Shown: positions 35,961 through 44,895, numbered from the stretch's first letter. The stretch is 64,000 nt of DNA from Spongiibacter tropicus DSM 19543 (GCF_000420325.1 NZ_ATUS01000001.1:500463-564462), one strand, 5' to 3'. The notes: a model not told the origin generated them from the letters alone. Program-made: numbers and translations.

Positions 35961-36599
35961 TTAACCGGCAGCAGGTAACTGCTGTCGAAATCCATCAATC
36001 AGGTAAGCCAAACTGATATCGATGGGCTCTTCACGCACCACCGCTTCCAGCACCGGCGCCACATACAGGCGCTGGCTGCTGGGGTCCTGAAGATAGGAAT
36101 GGGTAACGGGCGACAGGGATTCCTCTGCGCTCTCGGCAGTCTCAACGTAGAGCGTCGCGCGCAGGCAGACCGCCCCCACCACCAGTTGAATCATCGCCAT
36201 GTAGCAGCGCACGGCCTGATCGGCACTGAACCCGGCATCCTGCATTTTGCCAATCACCCGGTCCGTGACTTTCAGCGCATTGCTGCCCAGGGGCATGGTA
36301 CCCAGCAGCGGCACCCACCGCATTTCGCCGCTCAGCGCGCGATACATATTGCGGGCTAATTGCTCCAGCCAGCCATCCCAGGCCAGCGATTCATCGGGCA
36401 GCACCTCCGCGCGCTCGATAAAGGTATCGAACGCCGCCGCCAACAGCGCATCTTTATTATTAAAATGCTTGTACATGGCCATAGCCGACACGCCCAACTG
36501 CGCAGCCACTTTGCGCATGGACAGCCGCTCCACCCCCACCTCGGCAATGACGCTCAGGGCAGCATCTACAAAGCGTTGCCGGTTAAGACTGACTGTCAT
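35961..36599 (-). CDS. TetR-family regulator
   Basis: The 212-residue protein has the TetR helix-turn-helix (FVDAALSVIAEVGVERLSMR, QLGVSAMAMYKHFNNKDALL) and a helical C-terminal domain. The start ATG 36599 follows AGGATCACGCA; the frame extends 12 codons further without conserved sequence. Its stop abuts the stop of the convergent flavin dehydrogenase gene with no spacer. It lies 119 bp downstream of the P450 gene on the same strand, and may bind the palindrome in front of that gene (38134-38148). Confidence 0.9.
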   Translation of the reverse strand: MTVSLNRQRFVDAALSVIAEVGVERLSMRKVAAQLGVSAMAMYKHFNNKDALLAAAFDTFIERAEVLPDESLAWDGWLEQLARNMYRALSGEMRWVPLLGTMPLGSNALKVTDRVIGKMQDAGFSADQAVRCYMAMIQLVVGAVCLRATLYVETAESAEESLSPVTHSYLQDPSSQRLYVAPVLEAVVREEPIDISLAYLIDGFRQQLPAAG

Positions 36600-36718
36600 T
36601 GCGTGATCCTGATTGGCGCAGGTACATCGGGGCAACTGCAGTAAAAAAATCGCCGTGCGGCGGGCACGTCTGTGCGGCTATTAAATCAGTCCGGACAGGT
36701 CTGCCGCAATGACGTCAC

Positions 36719-38089
36719 TCATCGGGCCGCAAAGCGGATGGGCAAACATTGCAGCGTACGGGCAAACATCGAGGCCACAAACGGGGCTGGGCCATCCAAC
36801 GACAGTTCTCGCGTTCGCAGCAGAAATTCACGCAGCACGATACGGATCTCCGTGCGCGCCAGCTCTCGGCCGATACAGGCGTGGATACCGTGCCCGAAGG
36901 TCAGGTGCTTTTTACCATTGTGGCGGTCAAGGCGAATCTCATCGGGCTGCTCAAACACGCGCTCATCGCGGTTGCCGGACGCCCACATCAGGAAGAGACG
37001 GCTGTCAGCGGGCAGCGTCTGTCCATGCAGGGTGACGGGCTCCTTCGTCCAGCGGAAGTGGCCCTGAAAAGCCGATTCAAGACGAAAGACTTCTTCGATA
37101 AACGCGGGCAACAAACCATCGATATCATCGCGAATTTGCGCTTGCAGGGCGGGATTTTCAATCAGCAGTTTGAGGGCATTGCCCATGCTGGTGGCGGAAG
37201 AATCGCTGCCCGCCAAGAGCAACTGCATAATCCCCGACACCGCGGTATTGGCATCCATGTGGCCCTCATTCACGCCGCGCACAAATACGCCGCTCAAATC
37301 ATCGCGGGGGGCACGTCTGGCACGTATAAACTGCTGCCAGCAGTAGCGATAGAAAACCAGCATTTCGGCGCGGCTGCGCGCCAGTTCGCGGCGACTGGCA
37401 ATACCACTCTGGGTGGCGATGCCGTGAACGCACCAGGTTTTGATTTTCTCATAATCCGCTTCCGGGAAGCCGAGCATGCGAATAATCAGCCGCATCGGTA
37501 ATGCCCAGGCAAATTCGCGCATGAACTCCACGCGGCCGCTGGGCAGAAAACGCGCCATCAGTTCGCGGCAAAGCTGCTCCACCTCCGACTCCATCGCCTT
37601 GACGATCCGCGAGTTGAGCCCCTTGTGCGCGACTTTGCGTTCAGCGGTATGCACCGGCGGATCAGACAGCGCCAGTACGTCACCCGGCGCGATGCCCATG
37701 CGCTCCAGAGGAGCCAGTTTCTGCGCTTCACGAATCACACTGTGGCCGAGCTTCAGACCGGCAACAACACCCTGGTGGGTCGATGAAAACCGTTCCGTAT
37801 CGCGACTGACAGCGACAATATCCTCGTAGCGGGAAATGCAGTAAATCCCGTTTTTCAACAGGTATACCGGATAGTCATCCCGAAGCATCCGGTAGAAGGC
37901 ATAGGGGTTCTGAAAACAGCGATTCTGCAACGGCGCAAAATCTTCTGGGTGCCGTGGCACACTCAGCTTTGCAGCCACCTCCGTGTCCTCCTGAAGATCA
38001 TCGGGCTCGCGGCGCGCTGACAATCGCAATAGCTGCTCAATACCGTGGGACATCGCCACACGACGGCTGTGGTAAACAAGATCTCGCAT
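36719..38089 (-). CDS. Cytochrome P450
   Basis: The 456-residue soluble P450 uses reductant and oxygen to hydroxylate or epoxidise a hydrophobic substrate. The I-helix oxygen motif is AGSDSSAT (293-300), with Ser in place of the usual Thr at 297. The ExxR motif is E333-V-F-R336, and the heme loop FGHGIHACIG (398-407) places the ligand at Cys405. The start ATG 38089 follows GGGAGGCCGAT. No ferredoxin or reductase gene adjoins it. Divergence from an epoxide hydrolase gene suggests an epoxidation-hydrolysis pair; steroid or terpenoid oxidation like CYP125/CYP142 is an alternative. Confidence 0.95.
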   Translation of the reverse strand: MRDLVYHSRRVAMSHGIEQLLRLSARREPDDLQEDTEVAAKLSVPRHPEDFAPLQNRCFQNPYAFYRMLRDDYPVYLLKNGIYCISRYEDIVAVSRDTERFSSTHQGVVAGLKLGHSVIREAQKLAPLERMGIAPGDVLALSDPPVHTAERKVAHKGLNSRIVKAMESEVEQLCRELMARFLPSGRVEFMREFAWALPMRLIIRMLGFPEADYEKIKTWCVHGIATQSGIASRRELARSRAEMLVFYRYCWQQFIRARRAPRDDLSGVFVRGVNEGHMDANTAVSGIMQLLLAGSDSSATSMGNALKLLIENPALQAQIRDDIDGLLPAFIEEVFRLESAFQGHFRWTKEPVTLHGQTLPADSRLFLMWASGNRDERVFEQPDEIRLDRHNGKKHLTFGHGIHACIGRELARTEIRIVLREFLLRTRELSLDGPAPFVASMFARTLQCLPIRFAAR

Positions 38090-38133
38090 ATCGGCCTCCC
38101 GACGTTTCGATGCTTGAGAACTTACGCCAACTG

Positions 38134-38148
38134 GTTTACATTGTAAAC
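38134..38148. promoter_or_regulatory. Perfect palindrome between P450 and epoxide hydrolase genes, probable operator
   Basis: GTTTACA-T-TGTAAAC is a perfect 7-base palindrome with a single-base centre. It lies in the 120-bp divergent space between the P450 and epoxide hydrolase genes, and overlaps the -35 element proposed for the latter, as a repressor site would. A nearby TetR protein (35961-36599) is the likely binder. Confidence 0.68.
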
Positions 38149-38169
38149 TCATTTGAATGACACTGTAAT
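38141..38169 (+). promoter_or_regulatory. Sigma-70-type promoter for the epoxide hydrolase gene
   Basis: TTGTAA (38141-38146) and TGTAAT (38164-38169) are separated by exactly 17 bp, and both match four to five of six consensus positions. The start of transcription would be near 38176, about 34 bp before the ATG at 38210. Confidence 0.5.
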
Positions 38170-38209
38170 CTTCCAAGCTGCCAGCGGCCACCTGTACGGA
38201 GTTTCTTCG

Positions 38210-38575
38210 ATGCCAGATAACGATCACCTAATCCGCCGCTTCATGCTGGCCTGGAGCGATCGAGACGTCGACCGCATCATGGCGTTTTTCAGCGCCGACG
38301 CGGAGTACTGCAATATTCCCCTGGGGCCGGCGCACAGAGGAAAGGCCGACATCCGCGCGTTTATTGACGGGTTTATCGCTGCCGCGACGCATATCGACTT
38401 TCAAATAAAACAGCAGCTCAGTGACGGAGAGCTGGTAATGAACGAGCGCGTGGACGTGCTGCATATCAGCGGCAGTGAAGTGAACTTGCCGGTAATGGGC
38501 GTCTTCAGGCTTCGCGAGGGGAAAATCTGCGAGTGGCGGGACTACTTCGACATGGCCGCCTTTTCGGCGGCCTGA
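38210..38575 (+). CDS. Limonene-1,2-epoxide hydrolase-family protein
   Basis: The 121-residue cone-shaped-fold enzyme adds water to an epoxide in one step. The family active site is complete: Tyr33 and Asn35 in AEYCNIP position the water, and Arg80, Asp82 (NERVDVL) with Asp111 (EWRDYFD) form the Asp-Arg-Asp set. Its length is slightly less than the Rhodococcus enzyme (149). A mycobacterial homologue of this fold accepts bulky, sterol-like epoxides. The ATG 38210 is chosen from the family N-terminus; an earlier frame start has no support. It is divergent from the P450. A GGCCGCC/GGCGGCC hairpin sits at its 3' end (38554-38572). Confidence 0.9.
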   Translation: MPDNDHLIRRFMLAWSDRDVDRIMAFFSADAEYCNIPLGPAHRGKADIRAFIDGFIAAATHIDFQIKQQLSDGELVMNERVDVLHISGSEVNLPVMGVFRLREGKICEWRDYFDMAAFSAA

Positions 38576-38595
38576 ATGTCGGCGTTACGGCAGCG

Positions 38596-39456
38596 TCATT
38601 GAATAAAACGTGCCGCCACATCGTCCATATACGCTTTTTTCTGCGCCAGAGAAGCGTCTGGGCCGATGCCAAACAGAAAGGGATAGGAAACCGTGGCCGT
38701 CACCCCCAATGCCGACATTTCAGTGACGGCATCAGGCGTCAGCGGCTCAGTGAGCGGTGCGATCACCTCGTAGCCCTCGGTGGGCAAACCCGCCTCACGA
38801 CGTGCTTGCAATAGCGCAGGAACCTGAGTCCACAGCTCAGCCAAGGTATTCCCCGGTCCATACCAGCCGTCGCAGGAACGCACCGCGCGCCGCAGCGCCG
38901 CGCCCGAGTGCCCCCCGCCAATCAAGGGGACCGGCTTGCTCGGGTAGGGGCGAATATTCACGTCATCTAATTGAAAATGCTCACCGTGGAACGAGACCTC
39001 CTCGCCACGCCAAAGCGCTTGCATAATCGTCAACATTTCGTCCAGCCGACCACCACGGCGATGAAAGTCCACCCCAAACTGCTCGAACTCTTCCTGTAGC
39101 CAGCCCGCGCCAAAACCCAGCATAAATCGATTGTCACTGAGCACCGCCAGTGTCGCCATATTCTTGGCGGCCTCAATCGGGTGGCGCAGTGGCAGTACAT
39201 AGATACCGGTGAGCATTTTCAGACGCTGGGTGACGGATGCCATCGCGGCAAAACTGATCAGTGGATCGGGAAACGCCATATCGGCATTTTGAATGGAGCG
39301 ACCGTCTTCCGAGTAAAAATAATGGGAACGACTGTGCTTGGGATAATAGATATGCTCGGCGAGGATCACGCCCTCGAAGCCGAGCTTTTCGGCGTGGCGC
39401 GCTACCTCAACCAGATGTTCGGTTTCGCACCAGCTGATGACCTGCCAGAATTTCAT
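38596..39456 (-). CDS. Luciferase-like (LLM class) F420-type oxidoreductase
   Basis: The 286-residue protein folds as a bacterial-luciferase-like TIM barrel, with VARHAEKLGFEGVILAEH near the N-terminus, LPLRHPIEAAKNMATLAVLS, and GFGAGWLQEEFEQFGVDF. The pattern is that of the group annotated as F420-dependent, which includes mycobacterial Rv3520c of the cholesterol region. Whether it uses F420 or FMN in this organism is not shown. AGGGAGGGCAG lies before the ATG. It converges on the epoxide hydrolase gene, 20 bp away. Confidence 0.85.
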   Translation of the reverse strand: MKFWQVISWCETEHLVEVARHAEKLGFEGVILAEHIYYPKHSRSHYFYSEDGRSIQNADMAFPDPLISFAAMASVTQRLKMLTGIYVLPLRHPIEAAKNMATLAVLSDNRFMLGFGAGWLQEEFEQFGVDFHRRGGRLDEMLTIMQALWRGEEVSFHGEHFQLDDVNIRPYPSKPVPLIGGGHSGAALRRAVRSCDGWYGPGNTLAELWTQVPALLQARREAGLPTEGYEVIAPLTEPLTPDAVTEMSALGVTATVSYPFLFGIGPDASLAQKKAYMDDVAARFIQ

Positions 39457-39551
39457 GTACTGCCCTCCCTGTCACGGAGCCATCATTGTCGATGGCCCCG
39501 GCAGCAGCCGCTATCGGCTGAACGGAGGTCGCCTGAACAGACGAGGCGGGA

Positions 39552-40319
39552 TTATTTGCGGAACTGGGAAAAGTCCGGGGCACGTTTTTCGAGAATCGCC
39601 ATCACCGCTTCAATGTTCTCTGGCTTACCCGCCAGTTTTTCCATCCCCGCCTGCTCGGCATCCATCGCGGCGTGAATTGCCTTGCGATGAACGTCGCGCA
39701 TCAGGCGCTTGGTTTCCACCAGCGAGCTGACCGGCCACTGGGCAATTTCCCGCGCCTTTGCCATCGCCTTGTCCAGCAACTCCTCATCGCTGAATACGCC
39801 GGTGGCAATACCAACGCTGAGTGCTTTGCCGGCATCTAACCACTCCGAGGTATACATCAGCTCCGCGGCACGGCGCGCGCCAATAACGGCCTGCAGTTGG
39901 TAGCTGCTGCCCCACTCCGGCACCAGACCCAAGGAGGTGAAAGGGAAGCGCATGCGCAGGGATTCACCTACGTAAACCACATCGGTATGCAGTAGCAGCG
40001 TTGCACCACCGCCGACAGCAACACCTTTTGCTGCTGACACCACGGGCTTATCAAAATTCACCAACTTCCGCGCGCAGGCATTAAAGGGGTGCTCGCCCTC
40101 TGACTCGCCAAAATCAGCAAGGTCCACACCGCTGGAGAAATCCTTGCCTGCACCGGTCACCACCACACACGCCACAGCGGGATTCTCACCGGCAGCCTCA
40201 ATGGCATCGCCAAAGGCCTGCCACTGTTCATTACTGAAAGCGTTTTTGCGCTGGGGGCGGTTCAGCGTCAGCAGCAGAACCCCGTGGTCATCCAGCTCCT
40301 GCAGTACAGTTTCGCTCAT
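39552..40319 (-). CDS. Enoyl-CoA hydratase/isomerase
   Basis: The 255-residue crotonase has the N-terminal LTLNRPQRKNAFS motif and oxyanion-hole segments ACVVVTGAGKDFSSGVDLAD and KGVAVGGGATLLLH. The usual first catalytic glutamate position shows EWGSSYQL (E in LVPEWG). It is likely to hydrate or isomerise an enoyl-CoA in side-chain beta-oxidation. It is on the same strand as, and close to, the nitroreductase and CaiB genes. Confidence 0.88.
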   Translation of the reverse strand: MSETVLQELDDHGVLLLTLNRPQRKNAFSNEQWQAFGDAIEAAGENPAVACVVVTGAGKDFSSGVDLADFGESEGEHPFNACARKLVNFDKPVVSAAKGVAVGGGATLLLHTDVVYVGESLRMRFPFTSLGLVPEWGSSYQLQAVIGARRAAELMYTSEWLDAGKALSVGIATGVFSDEELLDKAMAKAREIAQWPVSSLVETKRLMRDVHRKAIHAAMDAEQAGMEKLAGKPENIEAVMAILEKRAPDFSQFRK

Positions 40320-40358
40320 TATTTTTCTCGCTAAATAAATTGGCCGTAGGCTTGCGGA

Positions 40359-41027
40359 TTAATCGTAAAAACGGATGCACTCGCCCAGCGGAGCGCGCTG
40401 GGTGCGACAACGATTGGCGGGATCTTCGGCATCTTCGTAACCGAAGGAAATACCAAACAGCAGTTTGTTCTCTGACGGAATATCCAACACTTCACGCACC
40501 AGATCGGCATTGAAGCTCAGCGCAGTCTGGGGACAACTTGCCAAGCCCTCGGCGGTAAGGCTGAGCATCAGATTCTGGGCGAACATGCCGCAATCGGCGG
40601 CTTCTCGCAGCCCGAAGGGTTCCGGCAAAAAGATAAAAGCCACATGCGGCGCGCCGAAGAATTCAAAGTTACGCATGAACTGGGCATTGCGACCGACCTT
40701 GTCTTCCCGGGCAATACCCATTGCGGCGTAGAGGTCGGCGGCGGCCTGGTACTGCCGCTCCTTGTACACCCCGGCATACTTGCCGTCATAGGGAAAATCC
40801 ATCGTCCACTGACCGGATGCGAAGGCGTCTGGGATACGCTGACGCAAGGTTTCCAGCTTATCACCGCTGACCACTGCACATTCCCAAGGCTGGGTATTAC
40901 AGTTCGACGGCGCCGTTGAGGCGGTCTCAAAAACGCGATTGAGCAGGGTTTGCTCAACCGGCTTGGAGATAAAACCGCGAACAGATCGGCGCTGTCTGGC
41001 AATGTCGGCAAAAGCGGTAGAGGTCAT
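40359..41027 (-). CDS. Nitroreductase-family FMN oxidoreductase
   Basis: The 222-residue protein has the nitroreductase pattern: RRSVRGFISKPVEQTLLNR at the start, ASTAPSNCNTQPWECAVVSG for FMN, and late LPEPFGLREAADCGMFAQNL and LASCPQTALSF. Members reduce nitro groups, quinones, enones or flavin with NAD(P)H. The ATG follows AGGAGAACTTC. In this island it may reduce a ring or enone intermediate or supply flavin reduction; none is proven. Confidence 0.88.
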   Translation of the reverse strand: MTSTAFADIARQRRSVRGFISKPVEQTLLNRVFETASTAPSNCNTQPWECAVVSGDKLETLRQRIPDAFASGQWTMDFPYDGKYAGVYKERQYQAAADLYAAMGIAREDKVGRNAQFMRNFEFFGAPHVAFIFLPEPFGLREAADCGMFAQNLMLSLTAEGLASCPQTALSFNADLVREVLDIPSENKLLFGISFGYEDAEDPANRCRTQRAPLGECIRFYD

Positions 41028-41043
41028 GAAGTTCTCCTGAAGA

Positions 41044-42192
41044 TCATTCTGATGCGGTTACGGCGCCGCTGCCCAGCAGCGATTCGCACTGCTGGGCACT
41101 GTAACCCAGCTCAGACAACAGGGCGAGGCTGTCTTTGCCCTCCACTACCGGCGGGTTCTGAATAGCCCCCGGGGTGCGCGAGAAGCGCGGCGCCACTGCG
41201 GTCTGCACACGTCCCTCGTCCGTCAGCAGATTGCGACGATGCTGATTGTGGGGATGGTTGGCGGCCTCGCGCATCGCTAGCACGGGAGCCGCGCAGGCAT
41301 CACTGCCGTCGAAGATGCTCATCCACTCATCCAGTGTTTTCTCGCTCACCCGCTCGGCAATCCGCTCACGTTGCGCCGGCCACTCGGCCTTATTGAGCTG
41401 CACGCTGTAGTCCGTGCCGCCAAAGTCCAAGCCCAGCTTTTCGAGCAACTCCGCATAGAACTGCGGTTCAATTGCGCCGAAGGAAATATAGCGGCCATCT
41501 TTGCAAGCGTAGTTGCGGTAGAACGGCGCGCCGCCATCCAGAATATTCTGTTCGCGGGCATCGTCCCAAAAACCGACGTTCAACAAGCCGTGTACCGTGC
41601 TCAACAGCGACGCCGCACCGTCGCAAATCGCGGCGTCGATCACTTGCCCTTTGCCGGACTGGGTGCGCTCGTGCAGCGCCGCCAGAATGCCCATAATCAG
41701 AAACAGCGAGCCACCACCCAAGTCGCCAATGACGTTCAGCGGTGTAGGTGGCGGCTGATCCGCCTCCCCCATAGCCCCGAGCATGCCGGTGATGGCAATA
41801 TAGTTAATGTCGTGACCGGCGGTTTTCGCCAGCGGACCGTCCTGCCCCCAACCGGTCATGCGACCGTAGATCAAGCCGGGGTTGCTCTCCAGACAATGAT
41901 CCGGCCCCAGCCCCAGTTTCTCCATGACGCCGGGGCGGAAGCCCTCAACCAGAATATCAGCGCGATCAATCAGCTTCTTCGCCACAGTCAGACCGTCATC
42001 CGATTTCAGGTTGAGCACAATCGAGCGGCGACCACGCACCGTGGCATCACCGGCCTGGCCGCCCATACCGCTGACACCGCGTTCAATGCGAATCACTTCC
42101 GCACCGAGATCGGACAACAGCATGCAAGCATAGGGACCGGGGCCGATACCGGCCATCTCCACAACGCGCAAACCGCTTAGAGGACCAGACAT
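41044..42192 (-). CDS. CaiB/BaiF family, alpha-methylacyl-CoA racemase-like
   Basis: The 382-residue class III CoA-transferase-fold protein starts with PLSGLRVVEMAGIGPGPYAC and contains VLNLKSDDGL. The catalytic aspartate is in TAGHDINYIA. The GPGPYACMLLSDLGAEVIRIE pattern and the length are those of alpha-methylacyl-CoA racemase, which inverts the 2-methyl branch so beta-oxidation of steroid or isoprenoid side chains can proceed. CoA transfer is the alternative. The start ATG 42192 follows CGGAGAAACGCT. It is 16 bp upstream of the nitroreductase gene. Confidence 0.9.
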   Translation of the reverse strand: MSGPLSGLRVVEMAGIGPGPYACMLLSDLGAEVIRIERGVSGMGGQAGDATVRGRRSIVLNLKSDDGLTVAKKLIDRADILVEGFRPGVMEKLGLGPDHCLESNPGLIYGRMTGWGQDGPLAKTAGHDINYIAITGMLGAMGEADQPPPTPLNVIGDLGGGSLFLIMGILAALHERTQSGKGQVIDAAICDGAASLLSTVHGLLNVGFWDDAREQNILDGGAPFYRNYACKDGRYISFGAIEPQFYAELLEKLGLDFGGTDYSVQLNKAEWPAQRERIAERVSEKTLDEWMSIFDGSDACAAPVLAMREAANHPHNQHRRNLLTDEGRVQTAVAPRFSRTPGAIQNPPVVEGKDSLALLSELGYSAQQCESLLGSGAVTASE

Positions 42193-42267
42193 AGCGTTTC
42201 TCCGTGGACGGGAACAGATGACGCGGACACCGGAACCCGGTGCCAACGCCTGGGAGGGGATCGGCGT

Positions 42268-43089
42268 TTATTCGCCGGTGAACTGCGCGGGGCGTTTTTC
42301 TTTGAAAGCACGCATGCCTTCTTTGGCATCCTTGGAGGCAAACACCGGGCCGGCCAGCTCGTCAGATTTGAGCATGGCTTCATCTTCTGACAGGTGCTCG
42401 GTGTGCTCACGCAGAGAGCGGGTTACCGCTTTCACCGCCAAGGGGCCATTGGCACAGATTTTCTCGGCAATTTTCTTGGCTTCGTTCAGGGTTTCGCCCT
42501 TGGGCACAATGCGGTTGATCAGACCAAAATCCAGTGCCTGCTGTGCCGTCACGTGCTCACCCAGCAACAGAATTTCAGCGGCGATGCAGTAGGGAATCTG
42601 TTTACGCAGACGAATGGTAGAACCCGACATGGGATACAGGCCGCGAGCCACCTCGGTAACACCAAAGATGGCATCTTCAGCCGCGACGCGGATGTCAGTG
42701 CCTTGCAGAATTTCTGTCCCACCGGCCAGCGCGTAGCCCTCAACGGCCAGAATCAGCGGCTTGCAGGGGCGGTTGTCGCGGAGCAGAGCCTGCCAGTGAA
42801 TGTTTGGCACCTGACCCATCAGCTCCATGAATTCCTCGGTGCTGCGCTGCTCGCCATCGGCGCCTGCTTTCAGGTCCATACCGGCGCAGAAGGTGTCACC
42901 ATTTGCGGTGAGGATGGCACAGCGCAAATCATCGTCTTCGTCCAGCAAACGCCAGGCTTTATACAGACCCAGCAGCATTTCCGGGCTGAAGGCATTCTTT
43001 GCCTCGGGGCGGTTCAGGGTCACGATCAGCACGTGGCCGTCTTTTTCAACGATACAGTTCTTAGTGCTGATAGGCAGTTCAGTCGCCAT
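42268..43089 (-). CDS. Enoyl-CoA hydratase (crotonase family)
   Basis: The 273-residue protein has LIVTLNRPEAKNAFSPEML, an oxyanion-hole loop NGDTFCAGMDLKAG, and VEGYALAGGTEILQGTDI; VARGLYPMSGSTIRL follows at the active-site position. Length and the GMDLK motif resemble the EchA19 type of mycobacterial steroid side-chain degradation, but many crotonases look alike. The start ATG 43089 follows GGAGCATCCC. A CCGCT/AGCGG inverted repeat (43131-43148) lies in its upstream region. Confidence 0.9.
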   Translation of the reverse strand: MATELPISTKNCIVEKDGHVLIVTLNRPEAKNAFSPEMLLGLYKAWRLLDEDDDLRCAILTANGDTFCAGMDLKAGADGEQRSTEEFMELMGQVPNIHWQALLRDNRPCKPLILAVEGYALAGGTEILQGTDIRVAAEDAIFGVTEVARGLYPMSGSTIRLRKQIPYCIAAEILLLGEHVTAQQALDFGLINRIVPKGETLNEAKKIAEKICANGPLAVKAVTRSLREHTEHLSEDEAMLKSDELAGPVFASKDAKEGMRAFKEKRPAQFTGE

Positions 43090-43233
43090 GGGATGCTCCA
43101 TTTCTTGCTAATGGCCGTTTAATGAAATAACCGCTTATGACATAGCGGCGTTGCGAATATCGATGTTCTTAACTTGCCGTGTGTTGCTGGCAGACGGCTA
43201 GCAGCGCGACGCCGCTACTCCGCCATGACTACG

Positions 43234-43258
43234 AAAACGGGGCGGCATTGCCGCCCCG
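43234..43258 (-). terminator. Rho-independent terminator after the acyl-CoA synthetase gene
   Basis: On the minus strand CGGGGCGGCA and TGCCGCCCCG form a 10-bp GC-rich hairpin followed at once by TTTT. It sits six bases beyond the synthetase stop codon. Confidence 0.9.
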
Positions 43259-43263
43259 GAGAA

Positions 43264-44895
43264 TCAGGAAACCTGTCCCTCACCACTCAGCGCAAAGGCT
43301 TTAGCCGTTTTGTAGTCAGGCTTGCCACTCGGCGCACGGGGAATTTCCGCAATCAGATGCACTTCACGAGGGACCTTGTAGCCCGCCACATGCTGACGGC
43401 AGTGCTCCTGAACATTCTTCAGGTCCAGCGCTACGCCATCACGCGCTTGGATAACCGCGCTCACACGGCTGCCCCAACGCTCGTCGGGCACACCGACGAC
43501 GAGGGCATCAAAAATGCCGTCGTGAGCCTTCAGTGCATCTTCGACTTCTTCCGGGAAGATTTTCTCACCACCACTGTTGATACAGTTCGAGCCGCGACCG
43601 AACACCGTGATAGAGCCATCTTCTTCCAGTTTGGCCGCGTCACCGGTCAGCAACCAGGTTTTGCCATCCACTTCCACGAAGGTCTTGGCAGTTTTCTCAG
43701 GGTCGTTGTAATAGCCCATGGGAATGTAGCCAGCGCGAGCAAAAATACCGGTCTCACCCAGCTCTGCGTGACGACGCGGTTGGTCGTCTTCGTCAATGAT
43801 CACGTCCATATAGTCTGTACGCGAAACATTGCCGAGGCCGGTCTGGTTCTTGCGGCTGCCGTTATCCATCCCCATCTGACCGCCCTCGGATGAACCGAAG
43901 GCATTGGTGACAAAACAGTTGGGGAAGTGTTTCTTAAACGCGTCCTGCTTGGCGTCAGAGAAAATCGCGCCACCGGAGCCTACGTTGAAGACAGCTGACA
44001 GATCCCAGCGGTCGGGATTGGCGTCCAGAGCGTCCAGCAGCGGAATCGCCATGGCATCACCGACAATCTGAATCGCGTTGACCTTCTCGTCAGCAACGAT
44101 TTGCCATACCTGCTCACCGTCAAAAGAACGGTTATGGTTCAGGACCAGCTTGTTGCCCGCAAGCAATTGAATACAGGCGTACCACCATGATGCACCGTGC
44201 ATCAGCGGCGCCAGCGCAATCCCGGTCAGCGGGTGCTCAGTGACGCGGCTGCTGATGTCTTCAGGCTTTTCACAGGGGCCGTCGGGAGAGAAGTGGCCGC
44301 CGCCACCCATCGCCGCAAAGAAAACATTTTTGTGCGGCCACATAACGCCCTTGGGCATACCCGTAGTGCCGCCGGTGTACAAGATGAAGTAGTCGTCGTC
44401 TGCTCGCTCACCGAAATCGCGACTGTCATCCTGCGTTTGCTGAGCCTCTTTGTAATCTACCGAGCCAATGGCGCCGAGATCAGCACCACTGCCATCATCA
44501 ACCGATACAAAGACTTTCAGCTTTTTCGCCGCTTCGCGCACTTCAGCAATATGGGGTGCGAATTCACGGTGGTGAATACAGGCCACCATGTCGGCATTGT
44601 CGAAGATATAGAGCAGTTCGTCTTTAACGTAACGGTAGTTAACGTTGATGGGCACTGCGCGAACTTTGAAGCAGGCCAACATGGCCTCCAGATATTCGCT
44701 GCAGTTGTACATGTACAGGCCAACGTGATCGCCCGCCTTGACGCCTTGACTGGCAAGGTAGTGGGCCATGCGATTTGCGCCTTTCTCCAGATCGGCATAA
44801 GTGGAGCGGCTATCGCCACAGATCAACGCTTCGCGGCTCGGTACTTTGTCAGCGACGGCTTCAAACAAATCCGCAAGATTAAAATGCATGCTCAT
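43264..44895 (-). CDS. Acyl-CoA synthetase, FadD19/FadD17-like AMP-forming ligase
   Basis: The 543-residue enzyme activates a carboxylic acid to its CoA ester through an acyl-adenylate. The AMP-binding P-loop YTGGTTGMPKGVMWPH, motif SSEGGQMG, the hinge region LTGDAAKLEEDGSITVFGR and the C-terminal lysine motif SGKPDYK are all present. Start (LADLFEAVADKVPSREALIC) and length are close to mycobacterial FadD19 (548), which activates the C8 steroid side chain. It has its own 206-bp upstream region and a strong terminator, so it is probably a single-gene unit. The substrate is inferred only from context. Confidence 0.92.
   Translation of the reverse strand: MSMHFNLADLFEAVADKVPSREALICGDSRSTYADLEKGANRMAHYLASQGVKAGDHVGLYMYNCSEYLEAMLACFKVRAVPINVNYRYVKDELLYIFDNADMVACIHHREFAPHIAEVREAAKKLKVFVSVDDGSGADLGAIGSVDYKEAQQTQDDSRDFGERADDDYFILYTGGTTGMPKGVMWPHKNVFFAAMGGGGHFSPDGPCEKPEDISSRVTEHPLTGIALAPLMHGASWWYACIQLLAGNKLVLNHNRSFDGEQVWQIVADEKVNAIQIVGDAMAIPLLDALDANPDRWDLSAVFNVGSGGAIFSDAKQDAFKKHFPNCFVTNAFGSSEGGQMGMDNGSRKNQTGLGNVSRTDYMDVIIDEDDQPRRHAELGETGIFARAGYIPMGYYNDPEKTAKTFVEVDGKTWLLTGDAAKLEEDGSITVFGRGSNCINSGGEKIFPEEVEDALKAHDGIFDALVVGVPDERWGSRVSAVIQARDGVALDLKNVQEHCRQHVAGYKVPREVHLIAEIPRAPSGKPDYKTAKAFALSGEGQVS

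Noticed and set aside
43131-43148. CCGCT/AGCGG inverted repeat upstream of the crotonase gene as an operator
   Set aside because: Only 5-base arms, unlike the two palindromes elsewhere in the island; too likely by chance.
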